Below are positions 1 through 7,836 of a stretch of 64,000 nucleotides of DNA, piece after piece. A model generated the notes under the pieces. That model worked only from the letters and a program-made list of their open reading frames with translations, searched no databases and was not told the origin of the DNA. The stretch comes from Sphingomonas sp. (GTDB lineage Bacteria; Pseudomonadota; Alphaproteobacteria; Sphingomonadales; Sphingomonadaceae), in the NCBI GenBank assembly GCA_017849555.1, contig JAFIGU010000085.1:62001-126000 (forward strand). The letters run 5' to 3'. Position numbers and translations under genes: made by a program. The stretch's first letter is position 1. Every line of letters starts with the position of its first letter.

Positions 1-445
1 GATCGAACAAGGTGGCGTAATCCTCGTCCCACGAGCCGCGGTGATGCCGCCCGCTCGTGTCGGTCGCCGCGAGCGTGCCGCCGAACAGCACGTTGATCTC
101 CTGCAATCCGCGGCAGATGCCGTAGACCGGCTTGCCGCGCGCGATCATCTGCTCGGCGAGTTCGAACGCGACCGCATCGCGTTCGGCATCGACCACGGCG
201 CCCTCATCGGCCGGCCCCCCGCCGTAGCGCGCCGGCGCGACATGCGATCGCGCGCCGGTCAGCAACAGCCCGTCGAGCACCGTCGCGACCGCGCGCGCAT
301 CGACCGCATCGCTGACCGCCGGCACCAGCAGCACCGTCGCGTCGCACAATTGCGTCACCGGCGCGATGAAGCGCGTCGCGACCGACTGCACCGGCCGCGC
401 GGCGACCTCGTTCGCGCACATGATGCCGATCACCGGGCGCCGCAT
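1..445 (-). CDS. Gamma-glutamyl-GABA hydrolase-like class I amidotransferase (peptidase C26), partial
   Basis: Leftward gene cut by the window edge; 148 N-terminal residues are visible. It opens with RRPVIGIMCAN and carries the nucleophile-elbow signature GICRGLQEINVLFGGTL, with the catalytic Cys in GICRG. This is the hallmark of PuuD-type C26 hydrolases, which cleave gamma-glutamyl amides in the cytoplasm. The His/Glu part of the triad lies outside the window. The ATG sits 2 bases after the cysE stop, so it is probably the third gene of the peroxiredoxin-cysE operon. The substrate is unknown; a gamma-glutamyl thiol or amine would fit the context but is inference. Confidence 0.85.
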   Translation of the reverse strand, partial: MRRPVIGIMCANEVAARPVQSVATRFIAPVTQLCDATVLLVPAVSDAVDARAVATVLDGLLLTGARSHVAPARYGGGPADEGAVVDAERDAVAFELAEQMIARGKPVYGICRGLQEINVLFGGTLAATDTSGRHHRGSWDEDYATLFD

Positions 446-447
446 CG

Positions 448-1374
448 TCACGCCGCCTCGAGCTCGTCTTTGAGCGCGCGCGCGGCGCCGGCGGGAAGCT
501 CGCGCGCCTCGGGCTGGACGATCACGCTGTCCGCCGGCACGTCCGACAGCAGCCAGACATTGCCGCCGATCACCGATCGCGCGCCGATCGAGACGCGGCC
601 GAGGATCGTCGCCCCGGCGTAGATCACCACATCGTCCTCCACCACCGGATGCCGCGCGAGCGCGCCGCCGGGCGCGCGCGTCGCCGAGCCCAGCGGGCTG
701 CACGCGCCGAGCGTGACATGCTGGTAGAGCCGCACCCGATCGCCGACGATCGCGGTCTCGCCGATCACCACCCCGGTGCCGTGGTCGATGAAGAAATTGC
801 GCCCGATCGTCGCGCCGGGGTGGATGTCGATCCCGGTGCGCTCGTTGGCGAGCTCGGAGATCAGCCGCGCGACGATCGGCGCGCCCAATGCGTGGAGCTG
901 GTGCGCGAGCCGGTGGTAGAGGCTCGCGATCGCGCCGGGATAGCAGAGCAGGATCTCGTCGACGCTGCGCGCGGCGGGATCGCCGAGGAACGCCGCCTCG
1001 ACATCGCCGTCGACCAGCTCGCGCACCTCGCCGAGCGATGCGCCGAACAAGCGGACGATCGACGCCGCCTGGTCGGCCGGGAAATCGGCGCGCGATTCCT
1101 TTTGCCAATAGCCAAGCTCTGCGGCGATCTCGCGTTCGAGCGCGCCGAAGCCCGCGATCAGCTTGGCGGCGACGAACCGATCTTCCTCATCCCCCGCCGC
1201 GCCGCGGAACCGCCCGAGCCGGCGCGGGTAGAGCGCGGCGGCCAATATGTCGACGATCGCCGCGATCGCCTCGCGCGACGGGAAGCTTTCGACATCGCGC
1301 CCCTCCTCCTGCCGCGCGCGCCAGCGATCGCGCGCGCCGCGCAGCGCGGTCACCGTCTCGGCGAGGGTCGTCAT
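448..1374 (-). CDS. cysE: Serine O-acetyltransferase
   Basis: 308 residues. Transfers acetyl from acetyl-CoA to L-serine to give O-acetylserine, the first step of cysteine synthesis in the cytoplasm. The C-terminal half is a left-handed beta-helix hexapeptide domain: GIDIHPGATIG at about 181-191, then FIDHGTGVVIGETA. By comparison with E. coli CysE the catalytic pair would be Asp183 and His198. The helical N-terminal domain is long, as in EpsC/SrpH-type enzymes. The ATG overlaps the peroxiredoxin stop as ATGA. An upstream in-frame extension (about 42 residues) reads through the peroxiredoxin gene and was rejected. Confidence 0.93.
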   Translation of the reverse strand: MTTLAETVTALRGARDRWRARQEEGRDVESFPSREAIAAIVDILAAALYPRRLGRFRGAAGDEEDRFVAAKLIAGFGALEREIAAELGYWQKESRADFPADQAASIVRLFGASLGEVRELVDGDVEAAFLGDPAARSVDEILLCYPGAIASLYHRLAHQLHALGAPIVARLISELANERTGIDIHPGATIGRNFFIDHGTGVVIGETAIVGDRVRLYQHVTLGACSPLGSATRAPGGALARHPVVEDDVVIYAGATILGRVSIGARSVIGGNVWLLSDVPADSVIVQPEARELPAGAARALKDELEAA

Positions 1375-2009
1375 CGCCGCGCGCCCGGTTGCGGCACAGT
1401 GCGCAGATAGGGGGTGATCGTCCGCCAGCTGCCGAACAGCCGCCGCGCGGTTTCGTCGTCGACCGAGGGCAGGATGATGACATCGTCGCCGTCGCGCCAA
1501 TCGGCCGGGGTCGCCACCTGTTGCGTCTCGGTGAGCTGCAGGCTGTCGATGCTGCGCAGCAGCTCCGCGAAATTGCGCCCCGTCGAGGCGGGATAGGTCA
1601 GCGCCAGCCGCAGTCGCTTGGCGGGATCGATCACCAGCACGCTGCGCACCGTCACCGTATCCGACGCATTGGGGTGGATCAGATCGAGCAGATGCGAAAC
1701 GCGCCGGTCCTCGTCCGCGATCAGCGGGAAGTTGAGCGCGACGCCCTGCGTCTGTTCGATGTCCGAAGCCCAGGCGCGGTGGCTCGCCACCGAATCGACC
1801 GAAAGCCCTGCGACCTTGACCCCACGCCGGTCGAACTCAGGCTTGAGCCGCGCGACCGCGCCCAGCTCGGTCGTGCACACGGGGGTGAAATCGCGCGGAT
1901 GGCTGAACAGCACCACCCAGTCGTCGCCGGCCCAGCGGTAGAGACCGAAGTCTCCCTCGGTCGACGCTTGCGTAAAATCCGGCACCGTATCGAAAAGCTT
2001 GAGCGACAT
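1371..2009 (-). CDS. Peroxiredoxin, 1-Cys Prx6 type
   Basis: 212 residues. Thiol peroxidase that reduces H2O2, organic hydroperoxides or peroxynitrite. The active-site block HPRDFTPVCTTELG places the peroxidatic Cys at residue 45 with the conserved Pro/Thr and Arg partners; the long C-terminal region (about 150-212) with DWRDGDDVIILPSV is typical of the Prx6 subfamily. An excellent Shine-Dalgarno (GGAGGTGAAG) precedes the ATG. It is first in an operon with cysE, so peroxide removal and cysteine supply are expressed together. A perfect dyad lies about 22 bp upstream. Confidence 0.93.
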   Translation of the reverse strand: MSLKLFDTVPDFTQASTEGDFGLYRWAGDDWVVLFSHPRDFTPVCTTELGAVARLKPEFDRRGVKVAGLSVDSVASHRAWASDIEQTQGVALNFPLIADEDRRVSHLLDLIHPNASDTVTVRSVLVIDPAKRLRLALTYPASTGRNFAELLRSIDSLQLTETQQVATPADWRDGDDVIILPSVDDETARRLFGSWRTITPYLRTVPQPGARR

Positions 2010-2031
2010 GCTTCACCTCCGATGTGCGATA

Positions 2032-2056
2032 ATATCCTATCGATTTGATAGGATAT
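2032..2056 (-). promoter_or_regulatory. Perfect 10-bp inverted repeat upstream of the peroxiredoxin-cysE operon
   Basis: ATATCCTATC, 5-bp spacer, GATAGGATAT: both arms match exactly. It lies 22-47 bp before the peroxiredoxin start in the leftward promoter region. The shape resembles operators of small dimeric regulators such as the Rrf2 family, but no regulator of that kind is in the window, so the factor is unknown. Confidence 0.7.
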
Positions 2057-2122
2057 GGAATAAAAGCTATCGCGGCGGCAAGGCGACCTTTTGTCGGACG
2101 AAGCGACGAAGCGGTCGCGCGC

Positions 2123-2815
2123 TCACCCCGGTTCGTACCCGAAGCGCCGACGAAGCTCGGCCGCGCCGGGCGGGGTGACGCGGATCGCGCGGCTGCCGTC
2201 GACCCGCGCGATCCAGCCGCGGTCGAGCAGCCGCTCGAGCAGGGCAGCGCCGAGCACGCCGGCGAGGTGCGGGCGGCGCTCGCTCCAGTCGAGGCACGGG
2301 CGGCAGAGCGGCCGGCGGGCCCAACCGCGCGGGGCATCGAGATCGATCGCCAGCTCGCCCAGCCACACCCGCCCGTGATCGGTCACCGCGATATTATTAT
2401 CGTCGATCCGCACCGCGCCGTTTGCGACCAGCGTATCGGTGATCGCGATGCCCAGCCGCCCCGCGAGGTGATCGTAACAGGTCCGCGCCTCGCGAAGCGC
2501 GTTTGGCACGCGCGGCGTCGCGCGATGCCGCGTAACGAGCGGTGCGGTCACCGCCATCAACCCTTCGAGCAGCCGCGCGACCTCGGGCGAGGCGAGCCGG
2601 TAATAGCGATGCCGCCCCTGCGCCGCGACCGCGACCAGCCCGCCGTCGAGCAGCTGGCGCAGATGCCCGCTCGCAGTGGCGGCCGAGACGCCAGCGATCG
2701 TGGCGAGCTCGCCCGCGCTATGCGCTCGCGCGTCGAGCATCGCATCGAGCATATTGGCGCGCGCCGGATCGCCGATCAGCCGCGCCACCGCCGCCATATT
2801 GTTTCCCGTCGTCAT
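2123..2815 (-). CDS. ArsR/SmtB-type winged-helix transcriptional regulator
   Basis: 230 residues. The N-terminal third is a winged helix: ARLIGDPARANMLDAML, then a recognition-helix region AGVSAATASGHLRQLLDGG and the wing GRHRYYRLASPEVARLLE (about residues 8-85). The C-terminal part is longer than classic ArsR proteins and includes CRPCLDWSERRPHLAG, a pattern seen in the fused-domain ArsR regulators of proteobacteria. It may sense a metal or small molecule. It lies upstream of the peroxiredoxin gene on the same strand with a separate promoter between them; the target is not evident. Confidence 0.85.
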   Translation of the reverse strand: MTTGNNMAAVARLIGDPARANMLDAMLDARAHSAGELATIAGVSAATASGHLRQLLDGGLVAVAAQGRHRYYRLASPEVARLLEGLMAVTAPLVTRHRATPRVPNALREARTCYDHLAGRLGIAITDTLVANGAVRIDDNNIAVTDHGRVWLGELAIDLDAPRGWARRPLCRPCLDWSERRPHLAGVLGAALLERLLDRGWIARVDGSRAIRVTPPGAAELRRRFGYEPG

Positions 2816-2938
2816 GTCGCGCTTTTAGCATGGCCGGCGGCGATGACATTTCGGTCGCGCCCGAACGGTGGTGGTCCGCGACCATTTTTTTGCGGATCGG
2901 AGTAGCGCGATCGCCCGGTCCGTGTGATTTCGCCGGCG

Positions 2939-4246
2939 ATGAACAACCTGACTCGCCGCAATATCTTCGCACAGGCATGGCCGATCATCGTCGGTCAGGC
3001 GCTGGTGCCGCTGGTCGGGGTGGTCGACGCGACGGTGATCGGGCGCACCGGCGACGCCGCGATGCTCGCGGGGGTCGCGCTGGGCGTCACCACGGTCAAT
3101 CTGATCTTCTGGACCTTCGGCTTCCTGCGGATGGGGGTGACCGGGCTCACCGCACAGGCGCTGGGCGCCGGCGGCGGGGAGGAATTGCGCGCGCTGCTCG
3201 TGCGCGCATTGCTGCTCGGGCTGGGGCTGGGCGCGATATTGCTGCTGCTGTCGCCCGCGATCGTCCCGCTCGCGCTGCTGCTGATGCACGTGCCCGCCAA
3301 CGCCGCCGCGGCGGCGCATGACTTCACCGCTGCGCGCTTCCTCGGCGCGCCCGCCGCGCTCGGCTTCTACGTGCTCAACGGCTGGCTGCTCGGGCTCGGC
3401 CGGACGCGGCTGGCGCTCGCGTGCCAGGTCGCGTTCAACGGCATCAATATCGTGCTCGACGTACTGTTCGTCGCGGTGCTCGGGCTCGGGCCGTGGGGAG
3501 CGGGGATCGGCACCTCGATCGCCGAATGGGTCGCGCTGGCGAGTGGGCTATGGGCGGCTCGGCACGTGCTGGGGGCGGGCTGGTGGCGCATTGGCCGCGC
3601 GACGACCTTCGCGCCCGGCGCGTTCCGGCGGCTGTTGTCGGTCAACGCCGATATCATGATCCGCACCGTGGCGTTGCTGCTGCTGTTCACCTGGTTCGCG
3701 CGCGCCGGCGCACGGCTCGGCGCGGTGCCGCTCGCCGCCAATCATGTGTTGATGCAGTTCGTCAGCATCAGCGCATTCGTGCTCGACGGGTTCGCCTTCA
3801 CCGCCGAGGCGCGGGTCGGGGCGGCGATCGGCGCGGGATCGCGCGAAGGCCTGCTGCGCGCTGCGCGGCTGACCGGCGAATTCTCGCTCGCGGGCGGCGT
3901 GCTGTTCGCCGCCGCGATCGCCGCGAGCGGGCCGTGGCTGATCACGCTCGTCACCCGCGATCCCGCGGTGCAGGCGCAGGCGGTGGCGATGCTGCCCTTT
4001 TGCGCGCTGGTGCCCTTGCTCGGCATGCCGAGCTGGCTGCTGGACGGCATCTTCATCGGCGCGACGCGCGGGCGGACGCTGCGCAACGCGGCGATCGTCT
4101 CGCTCGCGCTCTATCTCGTCACCGATGCGCTGCTGCGCGGGCTGGGCGACGCCGGCGTCTGGATCGCGCTGCTGGCGAGCTACCTTTATCGCACGGCGGC
4201 GCTGGGGCTCGCTCTGCCGCGTCTGGTGAAGCAGGTGGGGCGCTGA
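2939..4246 (+). CDS. MATE family multidrug/Na+ (or H+) antiporter
   Basis: 435 residues with 12 predicted membrane helices in two six-helix halves, an inner-membrane exporter of the NorM/DinF superfamily. The first half has the MATE-typical start FAQAWPIIVGQALVPLVGVVDATVIGR followed by LAGVALG; the second half repeats the pattern near NHVLMQFVSISAFVLDGFAFTAE, where acidic and polar residues line the cation path (listed here in short segments of one stretch). An in-frame GTG 15 bases upstream is possible; neither start has a strong ribosome site. Convergent with the next gene. Substrates cannot be told from sequence. Confidence 0.9.
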   Translation: MNNLTRRNIFAQAWPIIVGQALVPLVGVVDATVIGRTGDAAMLAGVALGVTTVNLIFWTFGFLRMGVTGLTAQALGAGGGEELRALLVRALLLGLGLGAILLLLSPAIVPLALLLMHVPANAAAAAHDFTAARFLGAPAALGFYVLNGWLLGLGRTRLALACQVAFNGINIVLDVLFVAVLGLGPWGAGIGTSIAEWVALASGLWAARHVLGAGWWRIGRATTFAPGAFRRLLSVNADIMIRTVALLLLFTWFARAGARLGAVPLAANHVLMQFVSISAFVLDGFAFTAEARVGAAIGAGSREGLLRAARLTGEFSLAGGVLFAAAIAASGPWLITLVTRDPAVQAQAVAMLPFCALVPLLGMPSWLLDGIFIGATRGRTLRNAAIVSLALYLVTDALLRGLGDAGVWIALLASYLYRTAALGLALPRLVKQVGR

Positions 4247-4281
4247 TCGGCGACTAGGGCCTAGCGCTCCCCGCCCGGCGC

Positions 4282-5202
4282 TCAGGCGCAGGATCGGCGC
4301 TGCGGCGGCTTGGTGCCGTTCGGCGTCAGGATGACCTTGCCGACACGCGGATCCCACACGCTGGTGAAGCGCGGGAGGAACCCGATGCCGAGCGTCAGCC
4401 GTTCGTCCTGGCGCTCGCTGCGCTCGAGATCGACCAGATCGACACGCTTCCCGCCGAAGGTCGCGGGCGTCACCGCGATACATCCCTTGCCGGGGCGCGG
4501 CTTGACGACCTTCGAGGGCGCGATCCGCTTCCAATTGGCGGGCTGCAGCGCGAGGCTGTCCCAGCCGGTCGTCCTGATGACCGTGGGCGTGGAATGGCCG
4601 CCGATGCTCGCGACGAACGGTCGCACCGGGCTGGAGGGGAGGAACGAGAGCGTGATGCTCTCGGGCGGGCGCGGCGTCCGCGGCGCCTTGGCCAAGGGCA
4701 TCAGGCGGACGACCTGCCGACGATAATCGATCGTCGTGACGTATTTCTTGAAAAAGCCCCAGCCGAGCCAGCCGAGGAAGCGCGGGTCGATGTCCTGCTG
4801 CTGCTGACGGGCATCGATGCTGAGCGCCGCATCCGGATTCTTGCCGTTGCCCGACGAGGCGGGAACCTTGAGCACCCCGGCAAGATCCGCCTTGTGCGCG
4901 CCCGCGTGGCGGCGAAGGACGATCGACTCGTCGCCGCCGACGTGAACGCCCTGATCGAGCGGGACATAATGACGGTTCAGCAGGAAACGATCATAGGTCC
5001 CCGTATCGAGCAGGAAGACGCCGGGCTTGCCGTCCACCGCGCCCTTGATCAGCGGGAACCCTTCCTTGTTGAGCTGGAACGGCAGGACGATCTCGCCCGT
5101 CGCCGGGCGGGGGTTATGCTTCTTTTCGGTCTTTGCGACGGCGGCGAACGGCACGGCCGCGAGGAGGATGGCGAAGGCTGCGACTTTCATGCGGCGGATC
5201 AT
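4282..5202 (-). CDS. Secreted retropepsin-like aspartyl protease family protein
   Basis: About 306 residues. The N-terminus IRRMKVAAFAILLAAVPFA is a signal peptide, so the product is periplasmic or surface located. Residues following show VFLLDTGTYDRFLLN, the D-T-G active-site motif of retropepsin-type domains; proteins of this kind act as dimers or carry a second half-site. A second D-T/S-G is not obvious, the corresponding position reading IRTTGWDS, so the second half may be inactive. The start could also be the ATG 12 bases downstream at 5190; a TTG-initiated extension is unlikely. Function unknown. Confidence 0.7.
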   Translation of the reverse strand: MIRRMKVAAFAILLAAVPFAAVAKTEKKHNPRPATGEIVLPFQLNKEGFPLIKGAVDGKPGVFLLDTGTYDRFLLNRHYVPLDQGVHVGGDESIVLRRHAGAHKADLAGVLKVPASSGNGKNPDAALSIDARQQQQDIDPRFLGWLGWGFFKKYVTTIDYRRQVVRLMPLAKAPRTPRPPESITLSFLPSSPVRPFVASIGGHSTPTVIRTTGWDSLALQPANWKRIAPSKVVKPRPGKGCIAVTPATFGGKRVDLVDLERSERQDERLTLGIGFLPRFTSVWDPRVGKVILTPNGTKPPQRRSCA

Positions 5203-5287
5203 GCCGGGCGGCAACGCCGCGTTCAAGCCGAACGCGGCAGGAAGCGTCGGATTTCTAGTGCTTATCGGCGAGGCTCCCGCGCATTGC

Positions 5288-5917
5288 TCAGGACGGCCTG
5301 ACCTTGAGCAGCGCCAACCCGAACCCGACGAAGATCGCCCCCGTGATGCGGTTGAACGCGCGCTTGATCGCCGGCCGGCTCAGATAGCGCGACAGCGAAT
5401 GGCCGCCGAACGCGTAGACGGCGTACCAGCCGCATTCCACCGCGGCGAAGGTGACCACCAGAATGGCGAATTGCGGCGCCTGCGGCTGGGCCGGCGTCAC
5501 GAATTGCGGCAGGAACGCCGCGGCGAACAGGATCAGCTTGGGGTTGCTGATGCCGATCGCGAAGCCGCCGCGAAACAATCCGCCCGGCGACACCGCGGCG
5601 GGAAGCTCGTCGCTGCCCACGTCGATCGGGCCGGCCTCGCTGCGCCACGCCTTGATGCCGAGATAGATCAGATAGGCGACGCCGGCGTAGCGCAGCACCG
5701 CGAAAGCGCCCGGCACCGCGAGCAGCAAGGTCGTCAGCCCCGCCGCCGACGCGGCGAGGACGGTAACCACCGCGGCGAGACAGCCGGCCATCGCGGCGAC
5801 GCTGCGCTTCATCCCCATTTCTACGCTTCGCGACAGGATGTGGAGCATATTGGGCCCCGGCGTGCCGGAGAGCAGGAAGACCGCGCCCGTAAACAGCCAC
5901 CATGTGTGAAGCGTCAT
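5288..5917 (-). CDS. LysE/RhtB family amino-acid exporter
   Basis: 209 residues, about six membrane helices. The N-terminal LysE signature GTPGPNMLHILSRS is followed by the helix run MAGCLAAVVTVLAASAAGL and the conserved GISNPKLILFAAAFLPQF in the fourth helix region. Inner-membrane efflux of an amino acid or derivative such as homoserine, threonine or lysine. Starts with ATG behind AGGG. Divergent from the ArsR - SRPBCC operon; the shared 118-bp gap contains the twin ATTAG-N6-CTAAT dyads, which could control both directions. Confidence 0.93.
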   Translation of the reverse strand: MTLHTWWLFTGAVFLLSGTPGPNMLHILSRSVEMGMKRSVAAMAGCLAAVVTVLAASAAGLTTLLLAVPGAFAVLRYAGVAYLIYLGIKAWRSEAGPIDVGSDELPAAVSPGGLFRGGFAIGISNPKLILFAAAFLPQFVTPAQPQAPQFAILVVTFAAVECGWYAVYAFGGHSLSRYLSRPAIKRAFNRITGAIFVGFGLALLKVRPS

Positions 5918-5993
5918 CCCTGCGTCCTTTGCCGACCGAAAGCGAGCGACGCGTTAGTACCTGAAATCGGCAGCTTTACGGCGAAGCGATAAG

Positions 5994-6027
5994 ATTAGCA
6001 TTGACTAATGAATTAGCGAAGACTAAT
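5994..6027 (+). promoter_or_regulatory. Two consecutive ATTAG-N6-CTAAT dyads (ArsR operator) overlapping a promoter
   Basis: Dyad 1 is 5994-6009 and dyad 2 is 6012-6027; each is ATTAG, six bases, CTAAT, with the copies 18 bp apart. A -35-like TTGACT (6001-6006) and a -10-like TAATTG (6024-6029), 17 bp apart, are embedded in them. Repressor binding would block the promoter, so autoregulation by the ArsR gene directly downstream is likely (inference). Confidence 0.75.
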
Positions 6028-6035
6028 TGAACCGC

Positions 6036-6362
6036 ATGATGCAGTCCGTTGCGATCGACAATGTGCTTCGCGCACTCTCGGACCCGACCCGGCGGGCGGT
6101 GTTCGAGCGTGTCGCGCGATCGGAACTCAACGTGGTCGAGCTGACCCGCGAGAGCGGGGTGACGCAGGGCGCGGTGTCGCAGCATCTGAAATTGCTCAAA
6201 CAGGCCGGGCTGGTGACCGAGCGGCCGGAAGGTCGCCGGGTCTTCTACCGCGCCCGCCCGGAGGGGCTGGCGCCGTTGTTCGACTGGCTCAGCCATTATG
6301 ACGCTTTCTGGCGCGACCGGTTCGCCGATCTGCGCTTGCTTCTCGAGGAGATCGATCAATGA
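6036..6362 (+). CDS. ArsR family regulator of the SRPBCC operon
   Basis: About 108 residues. A compact winged helix: VLRALSDPTRRAVFERVAR, NVVELTRESGVTQGAVSQHLK (helix-turn-helix) and the wing RPEGRRVFYRARPEGL. The metal-box Cys residues of ArsR/SmtB are absent, as is usual in the subgroup paired with SRPBCC/AHSA1 genes. Stop overlaps the next start as ATGA. No Shine-Dalgarno precedes ATG 6036 or 6039, and the predicted transcription start falls near 6036, so a leaderless mRNA is possible. Twin dyads just upstream are probably its own operator. Confidence 0.9.
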   Translation: MMQSVAIDNVLRALSDPTRRAVFERVARSELNVVELTRESGVTQGAVSQHLKLLKQAGLVTERPEGRRVFYRARPEGLAPLFDWLSHYDAFWRDRFADLRLLLEEIDQ

Positions 6363-6826
6363 CCGACAGCCTGGTGCAGACCGACGCGCGCGTGATCGCG
6401 GTCGACGAGGTGTTCCCCCACGCGCCGGAGACGATCTGGAAGACGCTGGTCGACCCCAAACTGATCGCGCGCTGGCTGCGGATGACCCCGGTCGGGTTCG
6501 AGCCGGTGGTCGGCAATCTCTTCACTTATCAGACCAGCCCCGCGGGCGAATGGGACGGGACGATCCGCTGCGAGGTCATCGAGGTCCAGCCGCATCGCCG
6601 GCTCGCCTATAGCTGGCGCGGCGGCCATGCCGCGAACACCGGCTACGGCTCGCTGCTCGATACGGTGGTGACGCTGACGCTCGAACCGGTCGACGGCGGC
6701 ACCCGGCTGCGCGTGGTCCATTCCGGGTTCGAGCTGCCGCGCAACGAAACCGCTTATCGCAACATGAGCGGCGGCTGGGTCGGCGTGGTCACCCGCGTCG
6801 GGGAGATCGCCGACGAGCAGGCGTAA
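6359..6826 (+). CDS. SRPBCC (AHSA1/CalC-like) domain protein
   Basis: 155 residues, one START-like domain. Characteristic pieces are VFPHAPETIWKTLVDPKLIARWL near the N-terminus (in two parts), GEWDGTIRCEVIEVQPHRRL in the middle strands and TLEPVDGGTRLRVVHSGFEL towards the end. Members bind hydrophobic small molecules in a deep pocket or resemble the Hsp90 activator Aha1. The start is translationally coupled to the ArsR gene, the common genomic pairing for this family, so the protein and its regulator probably respond to the same ligand (inference). Confidence 0.9.
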   Translation: MTDSLVQTDARVIAVDEVFPHAPETIWKTLVDPKLIARWLRMTPVGFEPVVGNLFTYQTSPAGEWDGTIRCEVIEVQPHRRLAYSWRGGHAANTGYGSLLDTVVTLTLEPVDGGTRLRVVHSGFELPRNETAYRNMSGGWVGVVTRVGEIADEQA

Positions 6827-6859
6827 CGCATTATCCGTCCGACGAGCAGGAGCGACGTC

Positions 6860-7630
6860 ATGAGCGAGGAACTGCCGAAAAACCATCCGCCGATCGTCTC
6901 GCCCGAGGCGTGGCGCGCGGCGCGCGAGGCGATGCTGGTGAAGGAAAAGGCGCTGGTCCGCGCCCGCGACGCGCTCGCCGCCGAGCGGCGGCGGATGCCG
7001 TGGATGGCGGTCGAGAAGGACTATGTCTTCGAGGGACCCGAGGGATCGGCGGCGCTGCTCGATCTGTTCGCGGGTCGGCGCCAGCTCATCGTCTATCGCG
7101 CCTTTTTCGAGCCCGGGGTGTTCGGCTGGCCCGATCACGGCTGCCGCGGCTGCTCGCTCGGGGCGGATCAGGTCTCGAACCTCGTCCATCTCAACCAGCG
7201 CGATACGACCTTGGTCTATGCCTCACGCGCGCCGCAGCCCGATATCGCGCGGCTCAAGGCGCGGATGGGGTGGGAACAGATCCCCTGGTATACGATCACC
7301 GACAGCTTCGACGCCGATTTCGGGGTCGACGAATGGCATGGGCACAATGTGTTCATCCGCGACGGCGCGAAAATCTATCGCACCTATTTCATCGACAATC
7401 GCGGCGACGAGGCGATGGGCAGCGTGTGGAGCTATCTTGATCTCACCCCGCTCGGCCGCCAGGAAATCTGGGAGGATTCGCCCGAGGGCTATCCGCAGAC
7501 CCCGCCGTACAAATGGTGGAACTGGAACGACAATTATGACGCGGAGGACAAACCCGACCCGCAATGGGTCGCGGTGACCGACGCCGGCGAGGCGGCGTTC
7601 CGCGATCCCGACGCGCCGGTGAAGGCGTGA
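6860..7630 (+). CDS. DUF899 family thioredoxin-like protein (paralogue 1)
   Basis: 256 residues, ATG behind AGGAG. Recognised by VSPEAWRAAREAMLVKEKA at the N-terminus, MPWMAVEKDYVFEGPEG, and the core LFAGRRQLIVYRAFFEPG. A CxxC lies in HGCRGCSLGADQVSNL, at the place where thioredoxin-fold proteins carry their redox centre. The C-terminus has the DUF899-typical NRGDEAMGSVWSYLDLTPLG and YKWWNWNDNY. Biochemical function of the family is not established. Third gene of the ArsR operon; a second DUF899 gene is at 36487-37182. Confidence 0.88.
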   Translation: MSEELPKNHPPIVSPEAWRAAREAMLVKEKALVRARDALAAERRRMPWMAVEKDYVFEGPEGSAALLDLFAGRRQLIVYRAFFEPGVFGWPDHGCRGCSLGADQVSNLVHLNQRDTTLVYASRAPQPDIARLKARMGWEQIPWYTITDSFDADFGVDEWHGHNVFIRDGAKIYRTYFIDNRGDEAMGSVWSYLDLTPLGRQEIWEDSPEGYPQTPPYKWWNWNDNYDAEDKPDPQWVAVTDAGEAAFRDPDAPVKA

Positions 7631-7836
7631 CCGCGTCGCGCTGGCTCGCGCTCGCGGCCAGCCCGACCTTCGCGGTGATGGCGCTGCTGAACCTCGCTTA
7701 CGGCAGCGATGCGCTGATCTGCTCGGCGATGGGCACCGGCGCGACCGGCGGGATGACCGGCATGTATGCGCTGATGAGCCTGTTCCACGCCTCGCCGTGG
7801 CTCGCGCTGCGTGGCAGGGCGCGTGTTCAGGGCTGA
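7627..7836 (+). CDS. Small membrane protein, end of the ArsR-SRPBCC-DUF899 operon
   Basis: 69 residues starting with GTG, whose last two bases belong to the DUF899 stop (GTGA overlap). Two hydrophobic helices are visible: LALAASPTFAVMALLNLAYG and, after a Gly/Met-rich turn (MGTGATGGMTGM), YALMSLFHASPWLAL. No recognised domain. The strict overlap supports a real gene translated from the operon mRNA. Its last 10 bases overlap the convergent NTF2-like gene. Possibly an inner-membrane partner of DUF899 (inference). Confidence 0.65.
   Translation: MTASRWLALAASPTFAVMALLNLAYGSDALICSAMGTGATGGMTGMYALMSLFHASPWLALRGRARVQG

Noticed and set aside
888..2048. Long rightward Arg-rich frame over cysE and the peroxiredoxin gene
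   Set aside because: Typical GC-rich shadow of genuine leftward genes, with low-complexity Arg/Ala translation.
4247..4281. Short palindrome CTAGG-G-CCTAG between convergent genes
   Set aside because: Too short for a credible terminator, no U-tract.
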